The notes beneath the pieces were generated by a model. It did no database searches. It saw nothing but the letters and a program-made list of their open reading frames with translations, and had not been told where the DNA came from. Made by a program: the position numbers and the translations under genes. Positions 34,061 to 46,765 of a stretch of DNA of 64,000 nucleotides are shown here, in pieces. Source of the stretch: Latrodectus hesperus (taxonomy: Eukaryota; Arthropoda; Arachnida; Araneae; Theridiidae); the NCBI GenBank assembly GCA_037975125.1, contig CM075853.1:50598458-50662457 (forward strand), read 5' to 3'. Each line of letters starts with the position of its first letter. The first letter of the stretch is position 1.

Positions 34061-37000
34061 TTTCATCAATGTTATAGATAACAGATGTCAGTTTAAAATA
34101 ACCCCGTTTTTTAAGTATAATAAAACCTGCCTATTACAGCTCTCAAGAATTCAGGGAAGAAATTGTTTCTCAAGAAACTGTTTCTCTTATAAAAGGGTTA
34201 AGTAAATTCAGGATAACGTATTAAAATAGACAGACATCAAAATTAATTTATCTATATATTAGAAAAATAAACCAGAAAATAATGACACTTTCAATTAAAT
34301 CTGTAATAAAATATGATATATATTCCCCAAATTTGAATTCTGTCTCAAAATAGTTTCGGATATTTTAATCTTTCAAAAGTGTTTCATTTGTCAATATGGA
34401 AGTCAGGCCAAGTTAGTTTTAATTAAAAAACATTGCTTCTTGTGCACATTAAATGTCGGTTTCTCTTCATGCTTGTCAATTATATTAGTTTTAAAATCTG
34501 AACTAAAAGAAATTATTCTTACATTTATTTTCTGAAAGTATCCTTAAAATAATACGAAGCATGAAATTATCTGAAAATTGAAATCAGAACGTAAAAAAGT
34601 ATATTGAAGTAAATAAGATTAGCAAATGATTGTTTGAACTGAAGCTTTTTAGTGTAAATTATCGTCTGATTGTCTTCAACTTTTCGCTGCAGTTACATAC
34701 GGACAATTCTTATTTGTTTGCAGATGAGTAAGTCTTTTTTTAAAATATTTAATTCATTTTCGTACAAATATTTGTTTCTTTACAATAAATAAATCATTGC
34801 CTAGCGGATCATGGGGCATGAACTAATATTTAAAGTGGAAAAAAATAGAAGTGCAATAGTGTGTAAAGTTTCGGAGCGTTAAAAATGATTGAAAAATAGA
34901 AACATAAAGTAAGTGGATACAATTGAATCATAGAAAGTTTTTTTCTATATGTAAATATATATTAATAAATGAATCAATGTTTTGTGTGAAATTGTTTTAA
35001 AATGCTATAGTGAAGGCTATTTTTGTTTCATTACAATATTTTAAAGCACTATTTTCAAGCAATAGCTTTTGAAAGTAGAAGCAATTTCAAAATCTCTTAA
35101 ATTTCTATGATAAATTTCAACTTTTTAAAAATTTTATTAATGTTTGGAAAGGACCCAAAATTATTTCAAATTAAGGATAGCATATATTTTTAAATTCAAG
35201 TGGCTAATAAAACTTTCCAAAAATTAAATTGTATTTAATCAAATTGTAAAATCAGCCATTTATAACTCACTCACGAATTATAAAATGTCTTTAGAACATG
35301 ATAAAAGTTTAGGAGAGAAACATTTATGCTACAACACCTAATTGCTAACATAATTATAATTCTATATTACTTAACTATCTAATTTCCTAATTGAATACGC
35401 CTAAATTGTCTTTAATGTCAAATTAACAGTTAGTTTTATTTTAAAGTGTTTTGCCTTAAAATATAAAAATCTTCAAAAATATTGATTAAGTAATATGATT
35501 GACTATGAATGTGTTTTAAATATAAATACTTCCTCACTTATAAAATAACTCAATTTTGTAAATAATTAATTTTGTGATGAAAAGTTTTATATAAAACTAC
35601 AACAAAAAGTAAGTTTATATATAGTGATTTTATTTAAAAATATAAAATTATGAATAATTTTCAGAACTGTATATTAATATTTTCAGTTATATAGGATAAT
35701 AAATTAATAAAAATATTTCAAAATAAATAATATTTTAAAAACAATCCTACCACTTAGCATTGAGGATTCCGAGCTGCTTAAGTACTGACGTTTAAAAAAA
35801 AATTAATCTAAAATAAGAGTTGAGAGAAGTTTAATCTTCAAATACAGATATCATGGATATAAGATTTTTGTAAATAAAATATTTCATACTGAAAATTTAA
35901 GAAAAATGCTTACTGTGATGTTGAGTTCGATATTTTTAGTATTTTTTATTCATTGCAAAACTCTTAATGATATAAGTGATTTTTAAGGCGTCTAAATAAT
36001 GATAGATTAATTTTTTATTCTGTTTTTCTTAAAACAGGGAATTAATATTTCTTAGGCTAATTCTTAGTTATGTTTAATAAATTTGAAATATAACAGATAT
36101 CATTTTTCTAATTTAAGTTTCAAAATATAGCTAATTAAAATAACATTTTAAAGCCTTAAAAGTTAACAGTAGATAAGAAGATATGTGAACATTAATGAAC
36201 AATAAATATTTCCCAATATTTTGTGTGTTAAAAATTGTTTCAAAATTGTAAACGAGTTAAATGTGTGAAGTGACATTCATTTGAGAAATATTTTTCTTTC
36301 CGAGCAGTTGCGCACATCTGAATAAACTAAAATGTGTCAGTTTGGGTACACGTCATCAAATTAAAGGACACGAGGAAGTAGCCTGAACACTGAAGATTTC
36401 CTGGTATGAACGGAAGTTATTACTCTTGCATTTATTTTAATCTGCTATTCAGGATCCATATTTATATTTAGAAATTGCTTCTATGTATTGATTTTCATGA
36501 AAAAATATATAATCTATTTTTATCCTCGAGTATATATTGGTAATATTTTTCCATAATGTACAGCGAACAATGCTTGAAAACCTCAACACGGATATTAATT
36601 CCGAATTTCAAGTGTTGCATTCATAAATATTCTCCAAATAATAATTAGTTAATTTAAAATATAGAGAACTTAATATATAATCAAACTCTTTATATAACGG
36701 AAATTCTCAGAGTTTCTGTTAAAAGCGTTCATTGAAATAGAATACTATTATTTGAGAAATTTCTCTATGATAAATAATTTCAGTGAAGTGCCCGGTAAAA
36801 TTCTATTTAATGGATTTATAATTTGTTTTTTCACATCTATTATTTAAAATAGTAAAAGTGTCGATCTTATGGAAATTATTATTATAAGAAAATTTATTAT
36901 AAGAAGAAATTATTATAAGAAAATTTATAATAAAGCAATTTTTTAGGTATCCGACTACGTTCCAGGCAATATTTTTTAACAGTTAATTTTCTTTTATCTT

Positions 37001-39030
37001 GTTTTCGATTAATTGTGATATAAAAACATAAAATTAGCTAAAATTGTAATTACATAAAGCATACTTTATGTGAAGTCAATTATTTTCTGGTAAATTTTAG
37101 TGAAATTTTAACGAAACAGCTAGCACTTTACAAAAATTTTAATGCCTCAATCTTAATTTGATTTGAGCATAAGATTTATGTGACAATGTTCTTTGAAATG
37201 AAGCTAAATCCAAGAAAAATATTACAGGGATGAAGAAAATATGGTTAAACATATACAATAATAAGGATATTTTACGAAATTATACTGAACATTCCTTTAA
37301 AAAAAAACTGTAAATGAGAAAAAGGTCTTCATGTAAACTCAAAATTTTAATTAATTTCATAAATAATAACACTTGTAGGCCTAGCTTTAACAAGTATCTT
37401 CCTTATTACTTGAAATAGCATATTAATGGTTTTTGTATAAAAGAAATTTGCCTTTAATATGATAATCTACAACTTGTGATAGCGATGATATTGCCAATTC
37501 CCTCCGAATGTATAGTCCAAATAACGTCCTCATAATTATGGCTATCAATCAGCATATAATAAAAAAAAACATTTAACATATAACAATAAATATGTAAATG
37601 TTTAAAAATATAGTTAAAAAAATAAAATACTACTTTTTTACCGCTTTCGGTTTGAAAATGCAACTTCCTGTTTCATTTTTAAAAACAATTATCAACATAT
37701 TTTAAAATTCCTGTTATTTGATTCCTATTTGACGTACAGTAGAACTAAAAACCATTTTAGGAACTGGAAAGCTCTGGAAATTAGATTTACAATTAAAAAA
37801 ATTGACACAAATAGTCCAAAATCAACTTTACAACGTAGGTGGATACCTTAAATAATTTCAAAGAATTAAATCAATATTACAAATTAAATTTCGTAACAAA
37901 ATATACTAAATTTTGAAATATTAAAAAAAAAATTCTCAGAAGTTATATAGATTTATTTAGATATTTTTATTTTTTAGAACCAAAAGTAATTAAAAATTCT
38001 CCCATTTGTGCTTTATCGAAACAATATTTAATTGAATGCTAATGTTTTTGATTAATTAATTTCTTCATGAAACATGTTTTTTTAAAAATATGACAATACG
38101 TATCAATATTTGATACAAAATGAAACTATTTTCTATCAAGATAATGTCAAGTGATAAAGAATTATCGTGAAAAAGATTTTACATAAAAATATGTTAATAC
38201 AAACCTTTTTCAATTTATTTGTTTGAAAAAGATATAACAGTTTTTTTATGATACTTTTTGTATCTTTATGATAGCTATTGATATTTCCTTGATTAATAAA
38301 TTGAGCATTAATCTTTAATGCACTAACATTAAATAAAGGTTGAAATAGACCACATTATGTAATTACCGATCATTCATCTTTAAAAGTATGCATAAAACAT
38401 CTACTAGAAGGTTAATTTACATTTAATATAAAATGATACCATCCAAATTTGAAGATAAAGTTTCTTGTTTTTTTTTTACTTTAAATATACCACAGTTAAA
38501 AATTGAACAAGTTTAACAGCTCTTAATAACGTAGCCTTGTTAAATTTATGAGTTTAAGAAAAAAAGTTGTACATTCCATCTATACCATAAAAAGTGTACA
38601 GCAGAGAATCAAAAAATAAAGAAAAAAGAAACATTGTTTTCAAAATAACAAAAGTTTAGCTTGTTAGCTAACTTTAAAGCTTTAATTATTTTACTTAAAC
38701 TTCAGAAAACTCCTTTAAAGTTTTAAAGAATATATTTTAACATAATTAACCTTTGAAAAAGTAAGTATAAGCTTATAACGAAGAAAAAGAAATTTTCCAG
38801 AAATATTTTTTATTTTGATTAAAAAACAATTTAATTTCTGTTAAAACCTACTTCAGCATTTTATTTGATAATTTATATAAGTTGAAATAAAGATATACAT
38901 AGCTAAAAATATGTTTTTATTTTTTATTTGACTGCACAGATTATTTCAAATAAAAGGATTAATTTTAAGCATTTTCAAAGTACTGTACCTGTTTTAATGA
39001 TCTGTTTTCTACAAATGAATTCTAATTGCT
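34061..39030. other. gene-free AT-rich stretch
   Basis: Five kilobases without a recognised exon. A small tandem repeat around ATTATAAGAAAATTTA occurs at 36881-36896 and 36912-36927. A less AT-rich bit at 36300-36410 was read in all frames without a match. Confidence 0.6.
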
Positions 39031-39036
39031 TATAAT

Positions 39037-40239
<1,203 letters not shown>

Positions 40240-41577
40240 ATTTTGTACGAAGGCTATGCGGAGCTTCATGGGGCTCAAGACCTCAAACCCTAAAAAGCAC
40301 CTTCTGCACAGTTATTAGACCAGTTTTAGATTATGCGACCCCAATTTGGACTCCGGCCTCTACCTCTGTTAAGCGGAAACTTGATTCCGCCCAACACAGA
40401 ACTTCCAAAATTATTATAGGCGCAATGTTATCAACCAACAATGAAAAGGCCGAACAAGAATGCGGCTTGCCTCCTCTAGAAAGTAGGCGCAACCTTACCA
40501 CCCTCAAGTTCACTAATAAATTAAGTTCATATGATTCAGATCATATTTCTAAAAGAGTTTTTGATAAATGGAAGAATACGACAAGGCGTAAAAGGTGATA
40601 GTGAAATCAGAAAACATCTCAACTCAGAACATTCCTCCTTAGTGTTCCTTCAAGAACCCCTTATTCCAAAAAACCCACCAGAGAACACCTGCTTTGATTT
40701 GGAATTGTTGCAACCTTGTTCTAAAAAATAAGACCCTATAGCTCTCAGACAAAAAGGACTTGAAACGATAGAAATACTCTCCCATGATAACTTTGCAATA
40801 GCCTACACCGATGGTTCCTCCGACTGTTCCCTCAGCAATAGAGGTGCCGGACTTCTCATCCTCCTTCCAGATGGCAATAGCTACAAACACAAAATTAACA
40901 CAGGCAATATTGCCTCTAACTTCACGAGCGAATTTCCAGCGATTAGAGAGCCCCTCATATTATACAAACAAGACCCACAAGCTATTGATTCTACCGAGGG
41001 ATTAGTAATTTTCTCTAATTCTAAATCAGCTATAGAAGTCATCAGAAATGGAGAGACCAACATCTCTTGTGATATTATTACTCTACTGGAACAGTTGCAA
41101 TACAAAGGGAAATTCTGTGTCCTACAATGGATACCCGCACAGGTCAACATTAAGGGTAATGAATGTGCCGATAGCCTGGCCAAAGAAGCTAGAGACCTCG
41201 ACAATAAGGTCGCCACAATCACACTTGCTGATGCTAACACTGTGGCCAAATAAAGAATTATGCCTCATACCTTTAAAAAACCTCTACTAATAGAATTTAT
41301 CTGTCCCAGGATTATCACATCCACAATTGCCAGATTGAGAACAGAACGCCATAAGGGCATAAGGTTTCACCCGGATAAAACAAAAACATATGTTCAATGT
41401 AAGCACTGCCCTGTAGTCCAGCTCACGCCCAATCACACCTGGGAATGCCCAGCTGTTGCGGTAAATTTATTAAAAATGGGAATGGTCCCTCTCAGGAACT
41501 CATTGCAAGAAATTCTCTACAGCCCTGATGCACCCCTAATTGCAGAGGCAGTGGTCAAGACTTTCGATGGAATTTAG
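40240..41577 (+). pseudogene. LINE (jockey/R1-type) ORF2 fragment: RT thumb, RNase H and C-terminal zinc knuckle
   Basis: The plus strand begins near 40240 in the end of a reverse transcriptase (STFCTVIRPVLDYATPIW, ASTSVKRKLDSA, CGLPPLESRRNL), shifts frame near 40590, then continues in one frame to the stop at 41577. That part holds an RNase H domain: YTDGSSD (first acidic residue), FTSEF (glutamate), SNSKSAIE, and GNECADSLAKEA (last aspartate). A CKHC...H...C knuckle lies near 41398-41448. In-frame TAA stops sit at 40729 and 41251. Two RNase H signature residues are changed: the aspartate expected in the SDSKSA motif is asparagine (41017-41019), and the histidine of IPAHxN is glutamine (41140-41142). 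The upstream polymerase core is absent, a typical 5' truncation. It is inactive. Confidence 0.88.
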
Positions 41578-43710
41578 ACTTTCCTTACTATCTGTTATCT
41601 ACACTAATTTCATGGACACGAGAACAACAACATCCATTTTGTATTTATGAAATCCTAGCAAAATCTCTGAGTCACATTGCTGTGACATACTGGTTTCTTA
41701 GTAAGATTTGCTTAATTTTTGTTTTGGTTAACATCATTCTATTTTCGCGATTGCTATTGGTAAAAATGTTTTAAAAAATGTGACATTCGCTTTAATATTG
41801 TTAAAAAAACTATTTTTCAATAAGAATAAGAAAATTTTCTGAAATTTCTTTTATGGAAGCAATAAATATTAATTCAAACAGAATTAATTTAAGTTCAATA
41901 AAGATTTAAAATGTTGAATGTAATAGGGTATTTTACAAATCAAGGTATTCTTTGTATATAATAAATCTCTTTGCTGTTTTGAATTCAGGAACTTCTGAAT
42001 TTGTAGTCTTAAGAGAAATTTTCCCTAACTCTAATTTCCTTAACATTTATGTAAACTTTTCTTTGCCAGGTATAAAGAATGAAACATAAAATTCGGATGC
42101 TTAATAAGAAAAATAGAGCAACTGTTTTTTTTTTTTTTAAATTACATAGTTTTTAGAAATTTTTAGATCTCTGATACAATTTCCTTTTCTAGATATACAT
42201 TTCATGACCTAATTTTGAAAACATATTTACTTCAAATCAGTGATTTTTCGGTGACTTCAATGAACTAAATATCCAAAAATACTTATTAATTTTGTTATTA
42301 TTATTATACAAAATTTTACTGTTGTATATTTTGCCAGTGCTTATGATTGTATGCATGACTTTAGTAACGCCATTATAGTTTATCTTGAAGACATATTAAA
42401 TAAGTGTAAAATAATATATATTTAGTGGTGTCTTTTTGATTTAAACAATAACCCTTCGGCTTCTTGGTATGAATATTTTATATTTATTTTAAGTTTTCTT
42501 CCAAATGAGTAATTCCAATCAGAATATGCTAATTTTTATATTTGATAAGTTTTTATTCATTTAACCTTAATAAGTTTAAACAAATATGTTCTCAACACAT
42601 GCTTCAAATTAAAAAATTATTTTATTTCTTCTTACATTTCTTAAATATGTTCGCAATAAATGTCATAAGTGAATAAAATGTCGAAATCCGCAAATAATGT
42701 GAAATAATAAATTTGATGTTGAAAAAGAAAAGCGATCTATAATACATAACAATCTGTAATACACATAATCGTATTCGATTATGTGTATTACTGATTCGAC
42801 ATTTTTTTCTCTTGTTACTCAAATTTCGTTTTTTATCTCTTGAGTTACGATTGAATACGTATTCAATCAATCATTCAATATTATTCAGTCAGTTCCTTAT
42901 CATTGATTGATACAGGGAATGAATTTCCAAACATAAAAATAGTTTCGAGAAGGATATTTTGATAAAAAGTTTTATTCAACATACACGTACAGATAAAAAT
43001 CATACATGAATACTGCAAAAAATTCTTTAATTTTCACAATATTCCATTAATTTTGGATTTCCAATGAGTTGATTTAGATTCTTTATCCAAACTCAGCGAA
43101 ATCATTTAATTATTAACATGCAAATAAGTAGCTCCGTAACAGAAGCAACCTGATGAAAGAAAAGAACTTCTCAATAAATTTATGTGAATTAGGAGGTAGT
43201 AGTGATTGTCAAGATGTATTTTTATGAATAAATTTTACAGCAAGTTTCACAAATATAAACTGCATTTCAACACTGTATTCTGGTAAAATACTGTGATTTC
43301 TCATATTAGAAGCAAAAATGTTTACCAGTATGCTTCTGATTTCTATACAGATTGAATTGCAATATATAAGGATTGAGAATTGTCTTATCGCAGTACTACA
43401 ACTCATTTCTATGAAACTGTGTGTAGTATATAGAATCAGCTAAATCGGAACTGTCTTATCGCTTCTATATTCAGCAGACGGGTTTTCGGATAGGATCTCA
43501 GTTACCCGCTGTCAATAACAATTGGGAAGATAGAAATGTTATACGTGAGAACTTGATGTATCGTTTAGCTAGCTGCATCATAAGTTATGATTCAAAATCG
43601 TGATCATTTTAAAAACAGTGAATGTCTGTACGAAGAGTTGATGATATTTGATACTTCATGAAATCTCAGCTTGATAACCATTGTTTCAGGTACCTTGATG
43701 CTAGAATATA
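41578..43710. other. gene-free stretch
   Basis: The first 100-150 bp are probably LINE 3' untranslated sequence. The rest is AT-rich, with the palindrome at 42751. A less AT-rich part at 43370-43620 contains GTCTTATCGC twice but no recognised family. Confidence 0.55.
42751..42796. repeat. palindrome with 16-bp perfect arms (21 with one mismatch)
   Basis: 42756-42771 (GTAATACACATAATCG) is perfectly complementary to 42776-42791 around the 4-nt loop TATT. Outside it, AATC pairs again with GATT after one mismatch. Confidence 0.9.
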
Positions 43711-44520
43711 CACTTATGTCCATAAATTAAGGATAATTCAAGTTCAGGCAAAGAAAGAGACAGAAGCAAAACAAATGTGACTTATTTGTAAAGTCTATTT
43801 ATTAAACAAAAGGTAAAGTGGAAGAAAGATGCTATATGTTTTACATGATTAATAAAAATTGTGATTTTAACTCCCTGGAGCAAATTTTAAAAAAAGAACC
43901 TATTTACAAAAACCCATATAACATGACTGGTAGGATGGTTAATACACAATATGCCCCACCAGACAATCCAATATAGGCTGTACAACGCCTTGGCATGCTT
44001 GGGGAACACTCATCAACCAATGATCTCCGAAGTTCCATTAAATATGTGGGAGGGGGTTGATGGGCTGCAATTCGAAGGCCAAGCATGTCCCTATTAACTA
44101 AGCTCTATTGGATTCAAGACCGGGTGATATCCTCTGATTGAAGGCATTCGTCTACAATGTTTGCACAGTGAGGACGGGCGTTGTAATCCATAAACAGAAA
44201 TTCTGCACCCATGGTGCCCCGAAACAAACGTACATATTGTTCTAGCATGACATCCCCATAAACGTAACCTGTCATGATTACATTCTGAATATGTAGGTTA
44301 GTTCTGGTACCCAGAATAATTCCTCCCCAAATGAGCAATCCTGCACCATCGTAACGGTGTCGTTCAATGGTGTTTTCTTGGTAACGGGTACTTGACCCTC
44401 TCCATATGAAACTCCGGCCAGAATCAGACTGAAAGCTAAACCTAAAAAAATAGAAACCTGAAAGCTTTTCGACGATTACTACGCAACAGTAGTCGTCGAA
44501 AAACATCGCACAAGACAACT
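43711..44520 (-). mobile_element. truncated Tc1-like element
   Basis: The left boundary has a plausible terminus: CACTTATGTCCATAAATTAA begins at 43711 directly after TA (43709-43710), the Tc1 target dinucleotide. No matching inverted copy is found on the other side. The element stops near 44500, where the Penelope-like sequence region begins, so its 5' half was lost. The transposase relic inside is listed separately. Confidence 0.6.
43904..44518 (-). pseudogene. Tc1-like (Tcb1-type) transposase, C-terminal catalytic part, inactivated
   Basis: Minus-strand frame 44518-44114 reads FQSDSGRSFIWRGSSTRYQ, ENTIERHRYDGAGLLIWGG, then FLFMDYNARPHCANIVDE and ends after LQSEDITRS. The next block, 44086-43904, reads GLRIAAHQPPPTYLMELRRS and SMPRRCTAYIG, the family's C-terminus. 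Tc1 transposases use a DDE triad. The second catalytic residue, the aspartate just before NARPH, is tyrosine here (codon 44183-44185). A small deletion removes the residues usually found after DITR, and LNPIEL survives out of frame near 44100, so the glutamate region is also disrupted. The DNA-binding N-terminus is missing. It cannot catalyse transposition. Confidence 0.88.
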
Positions 44521-44654
44521 GTTGCGGTGGAACACATTTAACAAGGATACGAGCATATAGACAATGGAATTTTTACTGCAAATTTAAAACAAACGTAAAT
44601 AATTTAAAATTTAAAGGAATAAATAAAAATATCTAAAAAAGTATATAAGAGAAC

Positions 44655-45790
44655 TACAAAAACTTTTCATTATTACTCATGTGGATAAACCATAAAATAA
44701 TTATGCCTTTATATATAAAAAATTTTACTATTAATTACTAAATGAAGAGATATCTAATTCAACTACCTACAAAATCATTAATACAAACAAAACAACAATA
44801 TTTAAAAAAATTCTTGCCTTTGCTAAAAAATCTCAAAATTAAAAATATAAATTTTAAAATTCCATATATTACAGTTTATCCCAAATTCCATAAAAACCCT
44901 GTTAAATTTCGGTTTATTACATGTGGATGCAGCTCTTATGCAGACAAATTTGGTAATTTATTTTCTTATTATTTAAGTATAATTTTAAATAACATTACTA
45001 ATTCAAATAATACATGGCTAATTAAAAATAATAAACCTATTATTGAATTTATTTCTGCCCATAAAATTAATGTTGTTTCCTTTTATGATTTAAAAGACTT
45101 ATTCACTAGCATTCCACTGGAAAAACTTTTTGATGTTATTATGTTTTATTTTTATGATTTGAATTCAGTATTGGATATCAATATAAATTTTTGGATAGAC
45201 CTTAGTTTTTTTTGCATTTATAATAATTATATTTCTTATGGAGAAAATATTTACTTACAAGTTAACGGCATTCCTCAGGGATCTAAATTCTTAAGTCTAC
45301 TACCAAATCTGTTTTTAAACTATTATGAAAAAATCCTTTATTATACAAATGCCTTTTGCTTACAGATATATTGATGATTTTATAACTTTTAATTGCTTAG
45401 AATTTGATAAAATTTACAATAATCTATATATTGTGGAATTAAAATTAATCAAAACTAATAACGATAACTTAAAAACTAAATTTTTTTAGAAATTTTAATT
45501 ACCATAAAAGATAACTATACATATACTGACATATATGATAAAATTAATGTGATTTTAATTTTAAGGTTAATAAACTAATTTTCAGGAATCCAAATATTTC
45601 AATTAAAATTTATAAAAATGTTATTTTTAATCAACACTTAATAGAATATATAATCTTAATGTAATAATTTAAACAGTATCAATAAACAAATAAATAGACT
45701 AGAAAATATTCTAACTCATATTAATATTCCAATTAACTTTATTAAACACTATTTGGCTAGCAGAGCATTGCTTATAAGAGTGAAATAAGG
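44655..45790 (+). pseudogene. Penelope-like element reverse transcriptase, frameshifted
   Basis: Readable in three successive frames. Frame 2 from 44660: KLFIITHVDKP, stop, NNYAFIYKKFYY, stop, then STTYKIINT. Frame 3 from 44742 to 45374 (210 codons): ITVYPKFHKNPVKFRFITCG, VVSFYDLKDLFTSIPLEKL (first catalytic aspartate block) and GIPQGSKFLSLLPNLFLNYY. Frame 1 from 45361: YRYIDDFITFN, the YxDD catalytic box. KFHKNPxKFR, the YDxxxLxTSIP block and GIPxGS followed by xxPLLxxLFL-like sequence are hallmarks of Penelope-like reverse transcriptases. Later pieces (FNFKVNKLIFRN near 45560) are in yet another frame. No GIY-YIG endonuclease is seen. The aspartates of the active site are retained, but frameshifts and stops prevent a complete product. 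Confidence 0.8.
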
Positions 45791-46340
45791 TATAGTTATA
45801 TACTACAGAAGGGTCACCCAAGCCTTGAAGGTCTTATAAGAAACTTGAAATGCCATTAGTGTTTACACTTAGTCGTTCATTTATGTATTTATTTGGCTTT
45901 CATATAGTATTTGGAGCGGTTCTTGCAGATTTAGACTTGTATTTAGATATGAATTTGGATCTGGTTTTAATTTGATTATTATAAATTAAATGTATTTTGG
46001 CAACACTGGATTTTGGCTTATATATTTTAGATTAAATTTTACTTCTATTATACTGGCTTGAACTTTTTGGTATGGCTTTGGAATGTACTGGCTTCTTTTT
46101 AAGACTATGTCTAGGGACAGTGCAGAAAAGCTATACTTTGTGCCAATGTGGTCAACACCCCCTGACGAAGCTGGCCATGCATGCTGGTACTTCGCTCCAT
46201 TTTATATTTTTCTGTGAAATTTTAAAATATATATTAAACATTTTTCCAACTATATTTCGTATTTTCAATGTATTGTTTTCCATTTGGTATTTTCAATGTA
46301 TTATTCTCCATCTAATATTTAGTTATTAATTTTATAAAAT
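45791..46340 (+). other. probable 3' part of the Penelope-like insertion, or another repeat
   Basis: Less AT-rich than the background. YSYILQKGHPSLEGLIRNLK is readable at 45794-45853, and a block at 46080-46220 contains CCCCCTGACGAAGCTGGCCA. I do not recognise a domain. The position suggests 3' sequence of the same element, ending at the TA array. The 85-codon frame at 46072-46329 is not a known protein. Confidence 0.3.
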
Positions 46341-46346
46341 ATACTG

Positions 46347-46472
<126 letters not shown>

Positions 46473-46575
46473 GCATTGTAGACCTTGATCTGTATGATCT
46501 GTTAATTCCACAGGTTTATATACATATATATAAACCTGTGGCATAACAGATCATACAGATCAAGGTCTACAATGC
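46473..46575. repeat. 103-bp near-perfect palindrome
   Basis: The left arm (from 46473, GCATTGTAGACCTTGATCTG onward) and the right arm (ending at 46575) are reverse complements for about 49 bp. There is one small mismatch/indel, AATT against ATG-type, near 46504, and only a few bases of loop in a TATA-rich centre. It lies between the TA array and the 3' end of a minus-strand SINE. Confidence 0.95.
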
Positions 46576-46765
46576 ATATATATACAATCTATATGGTCAG
46601 CCTAACACAAAATCCCAGTGTTTAGTTCCCAATCATGCTTGATACTCGGTTTATCGACACACTGATTGAAGGCATGAAAGGCTGAGTCAACTTTGCCCAG
46701 CCTGAGGATCAAACCTGTGCCTTGGAAGAGTGAAATGTTACTACTAAGCCACCGGGCTTCATGTA
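46576..46765 (-). mobile_element. tRNA-derived SINE, third type
   Basis: On the minus strand an A box, TGGCTTAGTAG (46751-46741), and a B box, GGTTTGATCCT (46715-46705), are spaced as in a polymerase III promoter. The body follows, with GACTCAGCCTTTCATGCC and GTCGATAAACCGAGTATCAA, reaching a TATATAT-containing end at the palindrome. A tRNA cloverleaf does not close beyond the promoter boxes, so this is a SINE, not a tRNA gene. Its body differs from the family A copies. Confidence 0.7.

Noticed and set aside
40639..41249. Minus-strand frames of 83 and 122 codons
   Set aside because: Antisense shadows of the LINE RNase H region.
42622..42870. 82-codon minus-strand frame
   Set aside because: It spans the 42751 palindrome and is Lys/Arg/Ile-rich low complexity with no domain.
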